Positions 1-4,714 are shown, counted from the first letter of the stretch. The stretch is DNA of 6,241 nucleotides from Clostridia bacterium (GCA_024403175.1 JAKSSI010000084.1:1-6241); one strand, 5' to 3'. A program made the numbers and translations. The notes: generated from the letters alone by a model not told the origin.

Positions 1-651
1 AATTGTCTTGATGTAGTAAGAAAGACCCTCTCCTTCTGGAGCCCAGCCGCAAGATTCTAATAAACCTGCAACGAAAACACCCCATGTAGACATTGGAATT
101 AAAACGCAAGATGGAGATGCTGTAGAGTCTACGATGAATGAAAGCATTTCTCTTGAAATCTTCTTTTCATCGGAAAGAGGCTTCATGCAGCTTCCTACAA
201 CAAGAGCACTAAGATAGTCGTCTACAAATACAACTAATCCCACAACCCAAGTGCAGAACATAATTGCCTCTCTAGACTTTGCCTTAGATGCCATCCACTT
301 AGCGAAAGCCATTGCGCCGCCGCTGTATTCGATAAGTGCAATAATAACACCCATAAGACCGCCAACGAGGAAAATCCATGGAATATCTTCGCCTGCAAGT
401 GTATCAAGCATAAGATCTGTAAATGTTCCAAGAAGATCTGAACCATCTACAAGAATTATGCCCATAACGATGGAAAGTGTAAGTGATTCAAGGATTCTCT
501 TAGTTGCGAAAATAGATACGATTAAAAATACTGATGGAATAATTGAAAAAATACCCAGGCCTTCTTCTGCGCTTGGTGTAACCATAGCAAGAAGGTAGCT
601 GAATATGATAACCGCAACCCAAATAATTGCGGACTTAGCTGACTTTTTCAT
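1..651 (-). CDS. NhaC-superfamily Na+-coupled antiporter/transporter, N-terminal part (cut by window edge)
   Basis: This is the first 217 codons of a polytopic membrane protein; the frame is still open at position 1. The family (NhaC, Pfam Na_H_antiporter) is usually about 450-520 residues, so under half is present. Visible are a hydrophobic segment at residues 8-24, further membrane segments at about 35-48, 56-68, 92-108 and 128-143, and the conserved family block: VDDY at 143-146, ISRE at 165-168 and VDSTASP at 174-180, which in NhaC proteins lies in the ion-translocating core. The ATG start follows AGGAG by 11 nt, and that SD touches the TAA stop of the upstream lyase gene (15 bp between the genes), so the two are co-transcribed and probably translationally coupled. 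Members of this superfamily move Na+/H+, malate/lactate or amino acids; MetT, a predicted methionine transporter, belongs here. Substrate cannot be read from the sequence. The family call is firm; methionine or a related compound is inference from the neighbouring PLP lyase. Confidence 0.9.
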   Translation of the reverse strand, partial: MKKSAKSAIIWVAVIIFSYLLAMVTPSAEEGLGIFSIIPSVFLIVSIFATKRILESLTLSIVMGIILVDGSDLLGTFTDLMLDTLAGEDIPWIFLVGGLMGVIIALIEYSGGAMAFAKWMASKAKSREAIMFCTWVVGLVVFVDDYLSALVVGSCMKPLSDEKKISREMLSFIVDSTASPSCVLIPMSTWGVFVAGLLESCGWAPEGEGLSYYIKTI

Positions 652-666
652 TCTATATAAATCTCC

Positions 667-1956
667 TTAAAGTAAATTCTTCTTTCTTAATGTGCTGACA
701 ACATTCATGCAAACAAACTTAATGTGTTCAAATGAGAGTCCGCCCTGATAATAAACAATGTAAGGCTCTCTTAATGGAGCATCTGCAGATACTTCCATTG
801 TAGAACCCTGAATAAATGAACCTGAAGCCATAATTACTTCGTCGCTATAACCTGCTGGCTTACCAGGTTCTGGTGCATAATGAGCCCCTACAGCACTAGA
901 AGACTGAACGGCCTTGCAGAATTCAATAAGCTGCTCCCTTGAATTCATCTTAATTGCTGTAACAATGTCATTTCTTGGGTCATCTGCCTTAGGGGATACT
1001 TCGTATCCAAGTTTTTCAAAGACTTTTGCAACAAGGGTTGCACCTTTGATTGCACCATTTACTGTACGTGGTGCACAGAAAATACCCTGAAGTATTCTTC
1101 TTGTTTGGTCGTACATAAGACCGGAATCTGTGCCAAGGCCAGGAGCAATTACTCTGTAGGAAACCATTTCCACAAGGTCTGCTCTTCCTGCAATGTAACC
1201 GCCACCCATTGTAATTCCGCCACCAGGATTCTTCATTAAAGAACCTGCCATAATGTCTACACCTGCTTCGATAGGATCTTCGAAGTCAAGGAATTCACCG
1301 TAGCAGTTATCAACCATGCAAATAACATCTGGCTTAACAGATTTGCAAGCCTTTACCCATTCTCTAATTTCTTCAATAGAAAATGCATGTCTATAGGAAT
1401 AACCGAGGGAACGCTGGATAATTACCATTTTGGTTTTAGGACCAATTGCAGCCTTAACACCTTCAATATCTATATTGTTTGAACCAGGAAGAAGATCTAC
1501 CTGCTTAAAGCCAACGCCATATTCAAACAATGTACCCTTGCTTGTGCCTTTAAGGCCAATAATAGTTTCCATTGTGTCATAAGGCTTGCCTGTGCAATAG
1601 ATCATTTCGTCGCCAGAACGAAGAATGCCAAGATATGTGCATGCAAGAGCGTGAGTACCATCACAAACAAAAGGACCTACGATGCAAGATTCTGCTTTGA
1701 AGATGTCTGCATAAACCTTACCAACAAGGTCTCTGCCCTGGTCGTCATGGCCGTAGCCATTTGCCCACGCAAAATGAGATTCACTAACGTGATTGTCATG
1801 GAATACCTTAAGGATTTTCATCTGATTGTATTCAGCAATTTCGTCATAAGCCTTGAACTTGTCTGTAAGCTCCTCTTGAGCCTCGTTAACAAGGTTTATA
1901 ACATCTTCAGGAATTCCATACTCTTTCTTTAAGAAATCGATACTGTACTGATTCAC
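667..1956 (-). CDS. PLP-dependent lyase, methionine gamma-lyase / aluminum resistance family (YnbB-like)
   Basis: A 429-residue fold-type I PLP enzyme, full length for its family (COG4100, Pfam Met_gamma_lyase, B. subtilis YnbB). Visible landmarks are a cofactor-phosphate-binding type region around residues 98-103 (CDGTHA), the VDNCYGE block at 215-221 in which Asp216 should bind the PLP ring nitrogen, and GSLMKNPGGG at 238-247 in which Lys242 is the expected Schiff-base lysine. The glycine-rich GGGITMGGGYIAGR run and the C-terminal PYIVYYQGGL are also typical. The start is a GTG preceded by AGGAG at a 6-nt spacing; no better start lies nearby. By homology it should cleave C-S or C-C bonds of a sulfur amino acid such as methionine or cystathionine; family members are often labelled aluminum resistance proteins, and the true substrate is poorly established. 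It is the first gene of an operon with the NhaC-type transporter and is preceded by a long structured leader that overlaps its ribosome site. Confidence 0.93.
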   Translation of the reverse strand: MNQYSIDFLKKEYGIPEDVINLVNEAQEELTDKFKAYDEIAEYNQMKILKVFHDNHVSESHFAWANGYGHDDQGRDLVGKVYADIFKAESCIVGPFVCDGTHALACTYLGILRSGDEMIYCTGKPYDTMETIIGLKGTSKGTLFEYGVGFKQVDLLPGSNNIDIEGVKAAIGPKTKMVIIQRSLGYSYRHAFSIEEIREWVKACKSVKPDVICMVDNCYGEFLDFEDPIEAGVDIMAGSLMKNPGGGITMGGGYIAGRADLVEMVSYRVIAPGLGTDSGLMYDQTRRILQGIFCAPRTVNGAIKGATLVAKVFEKLGYEVSPKADDPRNDIVTAIKMNSREQLIEFCKAVQSSSAVGAHYAPEPGKPAGYSDEVIMASGSFIQGSTMEVSADAPLREPYIVYYQGGLSFEHIKFVCMNVVSTLRKKNLL

Positions 1957-1962
1957 TATATT

Positions 1963-1967
1963 CTCCT
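1963..1967 (-). promoter_or_regulatory. Ribosome binding site of the PLP lyase gene, decides the GTG start
   Basis: AGGAG reads on the minus strand six nucleotides before the GTG at 1956. This spacing supports the non-ATG start. Three of its five bases (1965-1967) lie in a predicted long leader stem, so access may be controlled. Confidence 0.85.
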
Positions 1968-2043
1968 GTAAAATAAAAAATGCGTACTAAAACTAGGCCA
2001 TAGTGAAATATGGTCTTGCAAAACATTTATTATCTTTTACAGG
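1965..2043 (-). promoter_or_regulatory. Candidate SD-sequestering stem in the lyase leader RNA
   Basis: On the minus strand CCTGTAAAA (2043-2035) is a perfect 9-nt complement of TTTTACAGG (1973-1965), whose last three bases begin the SD of the lyase gene. Pairing continues inward, after a 2-nt bulge and with one mismatch, between 2032-2024 and 1982-1974, giving about 17 paired bases. The stem encloses a small hairpin, CCATA/TATGG (2013-2009 with 2002-1998, 6-nt loop). The stem is mostly A-U, so its stability is moderate. It is a real pattern in the sequence; its regulatory role is inference. Confidence 0.5.
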
Positions 2044-2091
2044 TGGCGGATTAATCATGTTTCCGCGCAGAATAATAATTCTTCTTCTCAT
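1993..2091 (-). CDS. Possible 32-residue leader peptide upstream of the PLP lyase gene
   Basis: An ATG-to-TAG frame of 32 codons lies wholly within the leader of the lyase mRNA. The peptide begins with a very basic stretch (MRRRIII) and has a Pro-Pro-Pro run at residues 15-17, a single Cys at 23, and the ending FARPYFTMA. No convincing SD precedes the first ATG; an internal ATG (residue 12, at 2058) has only a weak GGAA nearby, so translation is uncertain. Its proline and following codons lie exactly over the 5' arm of the stem that pairs with the lyase ribosome site, so a ribosome moving or stalling here would change that stem, as in erm-type attenuators. I do not recognise the peptide. It may instead be a chance frame inside a structured RNA leader. 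Confidence 0.25.
   Translation of the reverse strand: MRRRIIILRGNMINPPPVKDNKCFARPYFTMA
2046..2082 (-). promoter_or_regulatory. Two small hairpins in the 5' half of the lyase leader
   Basis: In RNA order, AGAAT/ATTCT (2082-2078 with 2073-2069, 4-nt loop) is followed by GCGGA/TCCGC (2066-2062 with 2050-2046, 11-nt loop). With the SD-sequestering stem downstream they make the leader a run of hairpins, which is more structure than an ordinary 5' UTR needs. Each is short and alone would not be significant. Confidence 0.35.
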
Positions 2092-2130
2092 TACAGTTTT
2101 ATTTGAACAAAAAAGTTAAAAAGACATGTA

Positions 2131-2159
2131 AGTATACCATTTAAACCTGCGAAAAGCAA
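2131..2159 (-). promoter_or_regulatory. Promoter of the PLP lyase-transporter operon
   Basis: On the minus strand a -35-like TTGCTT (2159-2154) is followed by a 17-bp spacer and TATACT (2136-2131), which is five of six to consensus and is preceded by TGG, an extended -10 element. Transcription would start near 2124, giving a leader of about 167 nt before the GTG. It lies directly after the terminator of the upstream alarmone synthetase gene, as expected for a new transcription unit. Confidence 0.7.
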
Positions 2160-2185
2160 TTATTAGTTTCCAAAGCGTTTTGGCA

Positions 2186-2213
2186 TAAAAATAGCGACCC
2201 ATAAAGGGTCGCC
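2186..2213 (-). terminator. Rho-independent terminator of the small alarmone synthetase gene
   Basis: On the minus strand GCGACCC (2212-2206), loop TTTAT, GGGTCGC (2200-2194) form a perfect 7-bp GC-rich stem, extendable by a G-U pair, followed by TATTTTTA. It begins about 10 nt after the stop codon of the synthetase gene. The opposite strand has only a short T run, so it probably acts in one direction. Confidence 0.88.
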
Positions 2214-2221
2214 TTTATAAT

Positions 2222-2926
2222 TTACTCTTCGCCTAATGCGATAATTCTCTTGTGCAATGATGCAAGCATTGTGTCGATTTCGGCACAACCTGCTGCACAT
2301 TCGAGAAGTGCTTCGTTTTCGCCTTCTGTAAGCTCGTGATCTTTCTTGTAGCGAAGCTTGTGTTCTGCACTTGCCCAAAGGTCCATTGCCAGAGTTCTAA
2401 ACTGAACTTCTACTTTCATCATTTTTCTTTCGTTATGAAGGAAAATAGGAACGCTTACGATTAAATGTAAGCTGCGGTATCCGTTCTTCTTAGGATTTTC
2501 TATGTCGTCTTTTCTTTCGATCAGTGTTACGTCATCTTGTGAAAGAAATGCTTCTGCAAGCATATAAATATCAGCTTTAAAGGCACAAATTACTCTTACG
2601 CCTGCAATGTCGAAGATGTTTTCTTCCAAAGACTGAACAGAATAATCAAGGTTTCTTCTGGACATCTTTTCCATAATGCTGCCCTGAGACTTTAATCTGC
2701 AGTGAATGGCTTCGATAGGGCTTTGGTCGTACTGAAGTTTAAGATCTTCATTGAGAACTTTAAACTTTGTTTCAACCCTCATCATAGCGCAGCGATAGTA
2801 AGTCATGAGGTTTTGATACGGCTGAGATTCTTCTTTCAGCCATTCAAGAAATTTTGTTTGAGAATCTATGCTTGGAACCTTATCGACCCCAATTTTTTTA
2901 ATAAAAGCAAAATCGTTTTTGGACAT
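2222..2926 (-). CDS. Small alarmone synthetase, RelQ/YjbM-like (p)ppGpp synthetase
   Basis: This 234-residue protein transfers pyrophosphate from ATP to GDP or GTP to make (p)ppGpp in the cytoplasm. It has only the RelA/SpoT synthetase domain (about 35-200): no HD hydrolase, TGS or ACT domain, as usual for a small alarmone synthetase. Visible motifs are the ATP-binding R-L-K-S...S...K region (77-87), DIAGVRV (106-112, Asp106 the expected Mg2+ ligand), NPKKNGYRSLH (144-154, nucleotide-binding G-Y-R-S) and VEVQFRT (172-178, with Glu173 and Gln175 catalytic), then AMDLWASAEHKLRYK. It is closer to RelQ/YjbM than to RelP/YwaC in the N-terminal NL-YY-A-ETK-KVLNE block; it is somewhat longer than the 211-residue B. 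subtilis YjbM because of an N-terminal extension of about 20 residues. The ATG follows AAAGG at 11 nt. It is a single-gene unit with its own promoter and terminator, lying between an IS element and the lyase operon. RelQ enzymes act as tetramers activated by pppGpp, which is family knowledge and not visible here. Confidence 0.95.
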   Translation of the reverse strand: MSKNDFAFIKKIGVDKVPSIDSQTKFLEWLKEESQPYQNLMTYYRCAMMRVETKFKVLNEDLKLQYDQSPIEAIHCRLKSQGSIMEKMSRRNLDYSVQSLEENIFDIAGVRVICAFKADIYMLAEAFLSQDDVTLIERKDDIENPKKNGYRSLHLIVSVPIFLHNERKMMKVEVQFRTLAMDLWASAEHKLRYKKDHELTEGENEALLECAAGCAEIDTMLASLHKRIIALGEE

Positions 2927-2933
2927 AATTTAT

Positions 2934-2950
2934 TGTACCTTTCTTGTACA
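2934..2950 (-). promoter_or_regulatory. Small hairpin displaying the ribosome site of the alarmone synthetase gene
   Basis: On the minus strand TGTAC (2950-2946), loop AAGAAAG, GTACA (2938-2934) can form a 5-bp hairpin whose loop and 3' foot contain the weak SD AAAGG. It lies immediately before the start codon region. It might modulate translation but is short. Confidence 0.3.
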
Positions 2951-3008
2951 TACCACTTATTTTATTATACCCAAAATATAGCTTTTTTTGTATGTATTAT
3001 ATGTACAA
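2944..3008. repeat. 9-bp inverted repeat flanking the alarmone synthetase promoter
   Basis: TTGTACATA (2944-2952) and its exact complement TATGTACAA (3000-3008) bracket the TATAAT box, with centres about 56 bp apart. A third TTGTAC copy at 2933-2938 sits 11 bp from the first. Each contains the palindromic core GTAC. This may be an operator arrangement; no regulator can be named. Confidence 0.4.
2964..2992 (-). promoter_or_regulatory. Probable promoter of the small alarmone synthetase gene
   Basis: A perfect TATAAT (2969-2964 on the minus strand) has a weak -35 match, TACAAA (2992-2987), at 17 bp. Predicted transcription start is near 2957, about 30 nt before the ATG. A second TATAAT at 3001-2996 has no -35 partner. 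The promoter is about 45 bp inside the junction with the IS element, so it lies in chromosomal flank and not in the element. Confidence 0.55.
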
Positions 3009-3015
3009 TTCTTGA

Positions 3016-3200
3016 AGTTTACTTGTAGTCCTTCTGTGACATGCTCGCCCGGCCTATAGAGGCCGGGGCTTCCTGCTCAAGGAAGGCGTTCCTCCCAGTA
3101 TCAACAGGCTATCCCCGCGTGCCCCGCGGTTCCTTCTAAGATTAGGATTTAGGATATCATCCTAAGGCCTTCATTTTTTATGTTTATTGCTGCATTTATG
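3016..3200 (-). ncRNA. Probable omega-RNA (reRNA) of TnpB with its guide
   Basis: In IS200/IS605 elements the TnpB guide RNA is made from the 3' end of tnpB through the right end, and its guide is the adjoining host DNA. Here the stretch from the tnpB 3' end is GC-rich and full of pairings: TTAGGAT/ATCCTAA (3165-3159 with 3155-3149, over the tnpB stop), CCGCG/CGCGG, CTTCC/GGAAG, and the right-end hairpin CCCGGCC/GGCCGGG (3067-3061 with 3054-3048). The scaffold should end at 3036, and the guide would be the next 16-20 nt, 3035 down to about 3016, beginning AGAAGGACTACAAG. The 5' boundary given is approximate, since this RNA probably starts inside tnpB. Confidence 0.7.
3048..3072 (-). repeat. 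Right-end subterminal hairpin and guide of the IS element
   Basis: GAAG (3072-3069), one C, then CCCGGCC-TCTATA-GGCCGGG. The 7-bp GC stem is the expected TnpA recognition hairpin and also the 3' hairpin of the omega-RNA. The cleavage site TCAC follows 8 nt later. Confidence 0.75.
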
Positions 3201-4249
3201 TCTCTGCCTATTATACTTCCACAAGCAGGACAAGACCATTTCCTGTCCGCAATAGTGAGCTTGTCATTTACATATCCGCAGTGTCTGCAAGTCTTAGAAG
3301 ACGGATACCACTTGTCTATCGTGATAAGCTTCTTCCCATGATCCTGAAGTTTGTACACAAGATATGTTCTAAACTGCCCGAAAGCATTGTCATTTGTTGC
3401 TTTGGCAAGGCGAAGTCCCTGTGCCATTGCCTTGTAATCTATTTCTTCTACGCAGATATAGTCATATACATCAGAAAGTCTTTTACTTTCTTTGTGCTGA
3501 AAGTCATTCCTACAGTTTCTAACTTTTTCATAAGCAAGTGCAACTTTTCTTTTCTGCTTGTAATAGTTGTTGCTTCCTTTAGCCATCTTAGAAAGTTTAC
3601 GCTGCTCTCTTGCAAGCTTTGATTCTGCTTCTCTGTAGAAATGCGGCATATTGGAAGTATTTCCATTGCTGTCCACATAAAAGTAAGGAGAACTGTAATC
3701 AAGTCCAAGAGACTTTTCTTTATCAAGCTTTTCTGATGATTCAACTGCTTCGTATTCAGTGAGTACAGATACGAAATATTTCCCGGTGGATTCCTTACTT
3801 ATAGTTACACTCTTAATGTCGTAGTTTAGAGGTATTTCCCTATGAAGCTTAATTCTAATTTCTCCGACCTTTGGAAGACGGATCTTTCCATTCATTATTT
3901 TAATATTTCCATTTACAAGATTTGTGGTATAGCTTTGCCTTGAATATTTTTTGCTTTTGAACTTCGGAAATCCAACACTCTTATCTCTGAAGAAATTCTT
4001 GTATGCAGCCTGTAGCTGAAGCTGTGCATTGGAAAGTGCAAGGCTATCGACTTCCTTTAAGAATTCAAATTCCTTCTTGTACTGTGCTGGAGTATTGATA
4101 AGCATCTTGCCAGTTTCTTTGTAATAGTCAATTTTATCAGAAAGCATCTTGTTGTAAATGAATCTCACGCATCCAAACGTCTTTGCAAAAGATTCCTTCT
4201 GCAGAGTATTTGGATAGATTCTGAACTTGTATGCTCTATTTGCTTTCAT
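3149..4249 (-). CDS. tnpB: TnpB, RNA-guided DNA endonuclease of the IS200/IS605 element
   Basis: A 366-residue TnpB, normal length for the compact ancestor-type nucleases of Cas12. The N-terminal OrfB helix-turn-helix-like region is clear (AYKFRIYPNTLQ at 6-17). The RuvC triad appears intact: Asp184 in LGLDYS, Glu268 in CVEEID, and Asp350 in GRDINAAINIK. A four-cysteine zinc ribbon (Cys321, Cys324, Cys340, Cys343) lies between the second and third catalytic residues. By family knowledge it binds the omega-RNA made from the right end and cuts DNA that matches the guide next to a short target-adjacent motif, probably TTTAC here because that sequence precedes the left end. This helps the element persist after TnpA excises it. 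The ATG overlaps the tnpA TGA (ATGA), giving translational coupling; a weak AAGG precedes it. The C-terminus (LRMIS) ends inside a hairpin of the omega-RNA. No frameshift or missing key residue is seen. Confidence 0.96.
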   Translation of the reverse strand: MKANRAYKFRIYPNTLQKESFAKTFGCVRFIYNKMLSDKIDYYKETGKMLINTPAQYKKEFEFLKEVDSLALSNAQLQLQAAYKNFFRDKSVGFPKFKSKKYSRQSYTTNLVNGNIKIMNGKIRLPKVGEIRIKLHREIPLNYDIKSVTISKESTGKYFVSVLTEYEAVESSEKLDKEKSLGLDYSSPYFYVDSNGNTSNMPHFYREAESKLAREQRKLSKMAKGSNNYYKQKRKVALAYEKVRNCRNDFQHKESKRLSDVYDYICVEEIDYKAMAQGLRLAKATNDNAFGQFRTYLVYKLQDHGKKLITIDKWYPSSKTCRHCGYVNDKLTIADRKWSCPACGSIIGRDINAAINIKNEGLRMIS

Positions 4250-4641
4250 AAACCTTGATTCTCGATATATCTTTTGATTACTTCAATGGTTGCACCGCCG
4301 GTACTGATAAGACAGTAGCTTGGACTCCAGAAGTATTCTTTCCAAAGATATTTTCTGATGTAAGGGAATTCGTTCTTAATAATTCTGCTGCTTGCAGACT
4401 TGTATACGTTCAAGAATTTAGATAGATTTGTATTAGGATGAGCAGTGAACAAAATATGAATATGATCAATGTCATGATTCCATTCCTTGATAGAAATATT
4501 GTAAGACTCCCCAACCCCTTTGAATATTTCTTTAAGCCTATCTGATACCTTGTCATTAATCACCTTCTTGCGGTATTTTATTACCAGAACAAGATGATAA
4601 TTAAGACAAAAGACACAGTGGCTTCCGTGTTCTAATTCCAT
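4246..4641 (-). CDS. tnpA: TnpA, IS200-type Y1 (HUH) single-strand transposase
   Basis: A 131-residue transposase of the REP/IS200 Y1 family (Pfam Y1_Tnp), which cuts and joins single-stranded DNA at the element ends as a dimer through a 5'-phosphotyrosine. His60-Ile-His62 in IDHIHILF is the HUH metal site, and Tyr125 in VIKRYIENQ is the expected nucleophile, with Gln129 conserved after it. The N-terminal HCVFCLNYHLVLVIKYRKKV is characteristic. I chose the ATG at 4641, which puts the conserved block a few residues from the start as in relatives; the same frame opens at a TTG at 4674, but that TTG is part of a -35 box. No SD precedes the ATG. The TGA overlaps tnpB by 4 nt. Low expression is a known trait of IS200 transposases, and the lack of an SD fits this. 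Confidence 0.94.
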   Translation of the reverse strand: MELEHGSHCVFCLNYHLVLVIKYRKKVINDKVSDRLKEIFKGVGESYNISIKEWNHDIDHIHILFTAHPNTNLSKFLNVYKSASSRIIKNEFPYIRKYLWKEYFWSPSYCLISTGGATIEVIKRYIENQGL

Positions 4642-4645
4642 AATT

Positions 4646-4674
4646 ATTATATCACATTGAGAACATTTGTTCAA
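4646..4674 (-). promoter_or_regulatory. Probable promoter inside the IS left end driving tnpA-tnpB
   Basis: TTGAAC (4674-4669) with a 17-bp spacer and TATAAT (4651-4646) preceded by TGA, so an extended -10. The hexamer pair is strong. The predicted start (about 4639, range 4641-4637) falls at or just after the tnpA ATG, so the transcript would be leaderless or would miss the ATG. Confidence 0.6.
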
Positions 4675-4698
4675 TCAATGCTTTCTATTGATTTCTTT
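4673..4698 (-). repeat. Left-end subterminal hairpin and guide of the IS element
   Basis: AAAG (4698-4695), one base, then AATCAAT-AGAAAGC-ATTGATT, a perfect 7-bp stem. This matches the left-end layout of IS608-type elements, where the guide sits at the hairpin foot and pairs with the TTAC cleavage site. The element tip is at 4705. Confidence 0.7.
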
Positions 4699-4714
4699 AC
4701 TTTGCGTAAAGAAA
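4692..4714. repeat. 9-bp palindrome across the IS left junction
   Basis: TTTCTTTAC (4692-4700), 5-nt loop, GTAAAGAAA (4706-4714), perfect. One arm is in the element and the other in the host flank, with the predicted TnpA cut (between 4706 and 4705) at the loop edge. Part of the match is expected from the cleavage-site/guide pairing; the full 9 bp is more than that requires. Confidence 0.6.

Larger units (their letters stand above)
3036..4705 (-). mobile_element. Complete IS200/IS605-family insertion sequence (tnpA + tnpB)
   Basis: About 1670 bp carrying tnpA and tnpB in the same direction with a 4-nt overlap. Ends were assigned by the IS608 logic. At the left end (minus-strand 5' side) the flank finishes TTTAC, the element begins GCAAAG, and a guide tetranucleotide AAAG (4698-4695) stands one base before a 7-bp hairpin AATCAAT/ATTGATT (4693-4687 with 4679-4673). 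At the right end a guide GAAG (3072-3069) stands one base before the 7-bp hairpin at 3067-3048, and the element closes with TCAC (3039-3036). The pairs TTAC/AAAG and TCAC/GAAG follow the TTAC/AAAG and TCAA/GAAT pattern of IS608. There are no terminal inverted repeats and no target duplication, as expected for single-strand Y1 transposition. Both genes look intact, so the element could be active. Confidence 0.85.

Noticed and set aside
251..598. 115-codon plus-strand open frame
   Set aside because: It is antisense to the NhaC-type gene, whose conserved motifs are unmistakable; no SD and no recognisable protein.
1957..2125. Known SAM (S-box, SMK) riboswitch or T-box upstream of the lyase
   Set aside because: None of the conserved cores of these elements is visible on the minus strand; an AGGTGG run near 2041 that recalls a T-box lies on the plus strand, the wrong orientation.
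2163..2378. 71-codon minus-strand frame overlapping the end of the alarmone synthetase gene
   Set aside because: It is an alternate frame of the synthetase gene, very Arg/Ser-rich, runs through the terminator hairpin and has no family resemblance.
2702..3028. 108-codon plus-strand open frame across the synthetase start and promoter
   Set aside because: Antisense to a well-supported gene, no ribosome site; its hydrophobic Phe/Ile/Leu/Tyr-rich translation reflects AT-rich DNA.
3048..3067. IS right-end hairpin as a Rho-independent terminator for tnpB
   Set aside because: It is followed by CGAGCATG, not a T run, and its position next to GAAG and TCAC identifies it as a transposition-end/omega-RNA hairpin.
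3040..3160. CRISPR array or second mobile element in the GC-rich repeat-like stretch
   Set aside because: There are no regularly spaced direct repeats; the pairings fit one structured RNA at the end of the IS.
3448..3744. 98-codon second minus-strand frame within tnpB, considered as a frameshift remnant
   Set aside because: The main tnpB frame is unbroken with all catalytic residues, so this is a shadow frame.
4642..4674. Extended tnpA start at the TTG at 4674 (11 extra residues)
   Set aside because: The TTG is the first half of a good -35 box and the added residues precede the conserved N-terminus seen in IS200 transposases; the ATG at 4641 fits the family better.
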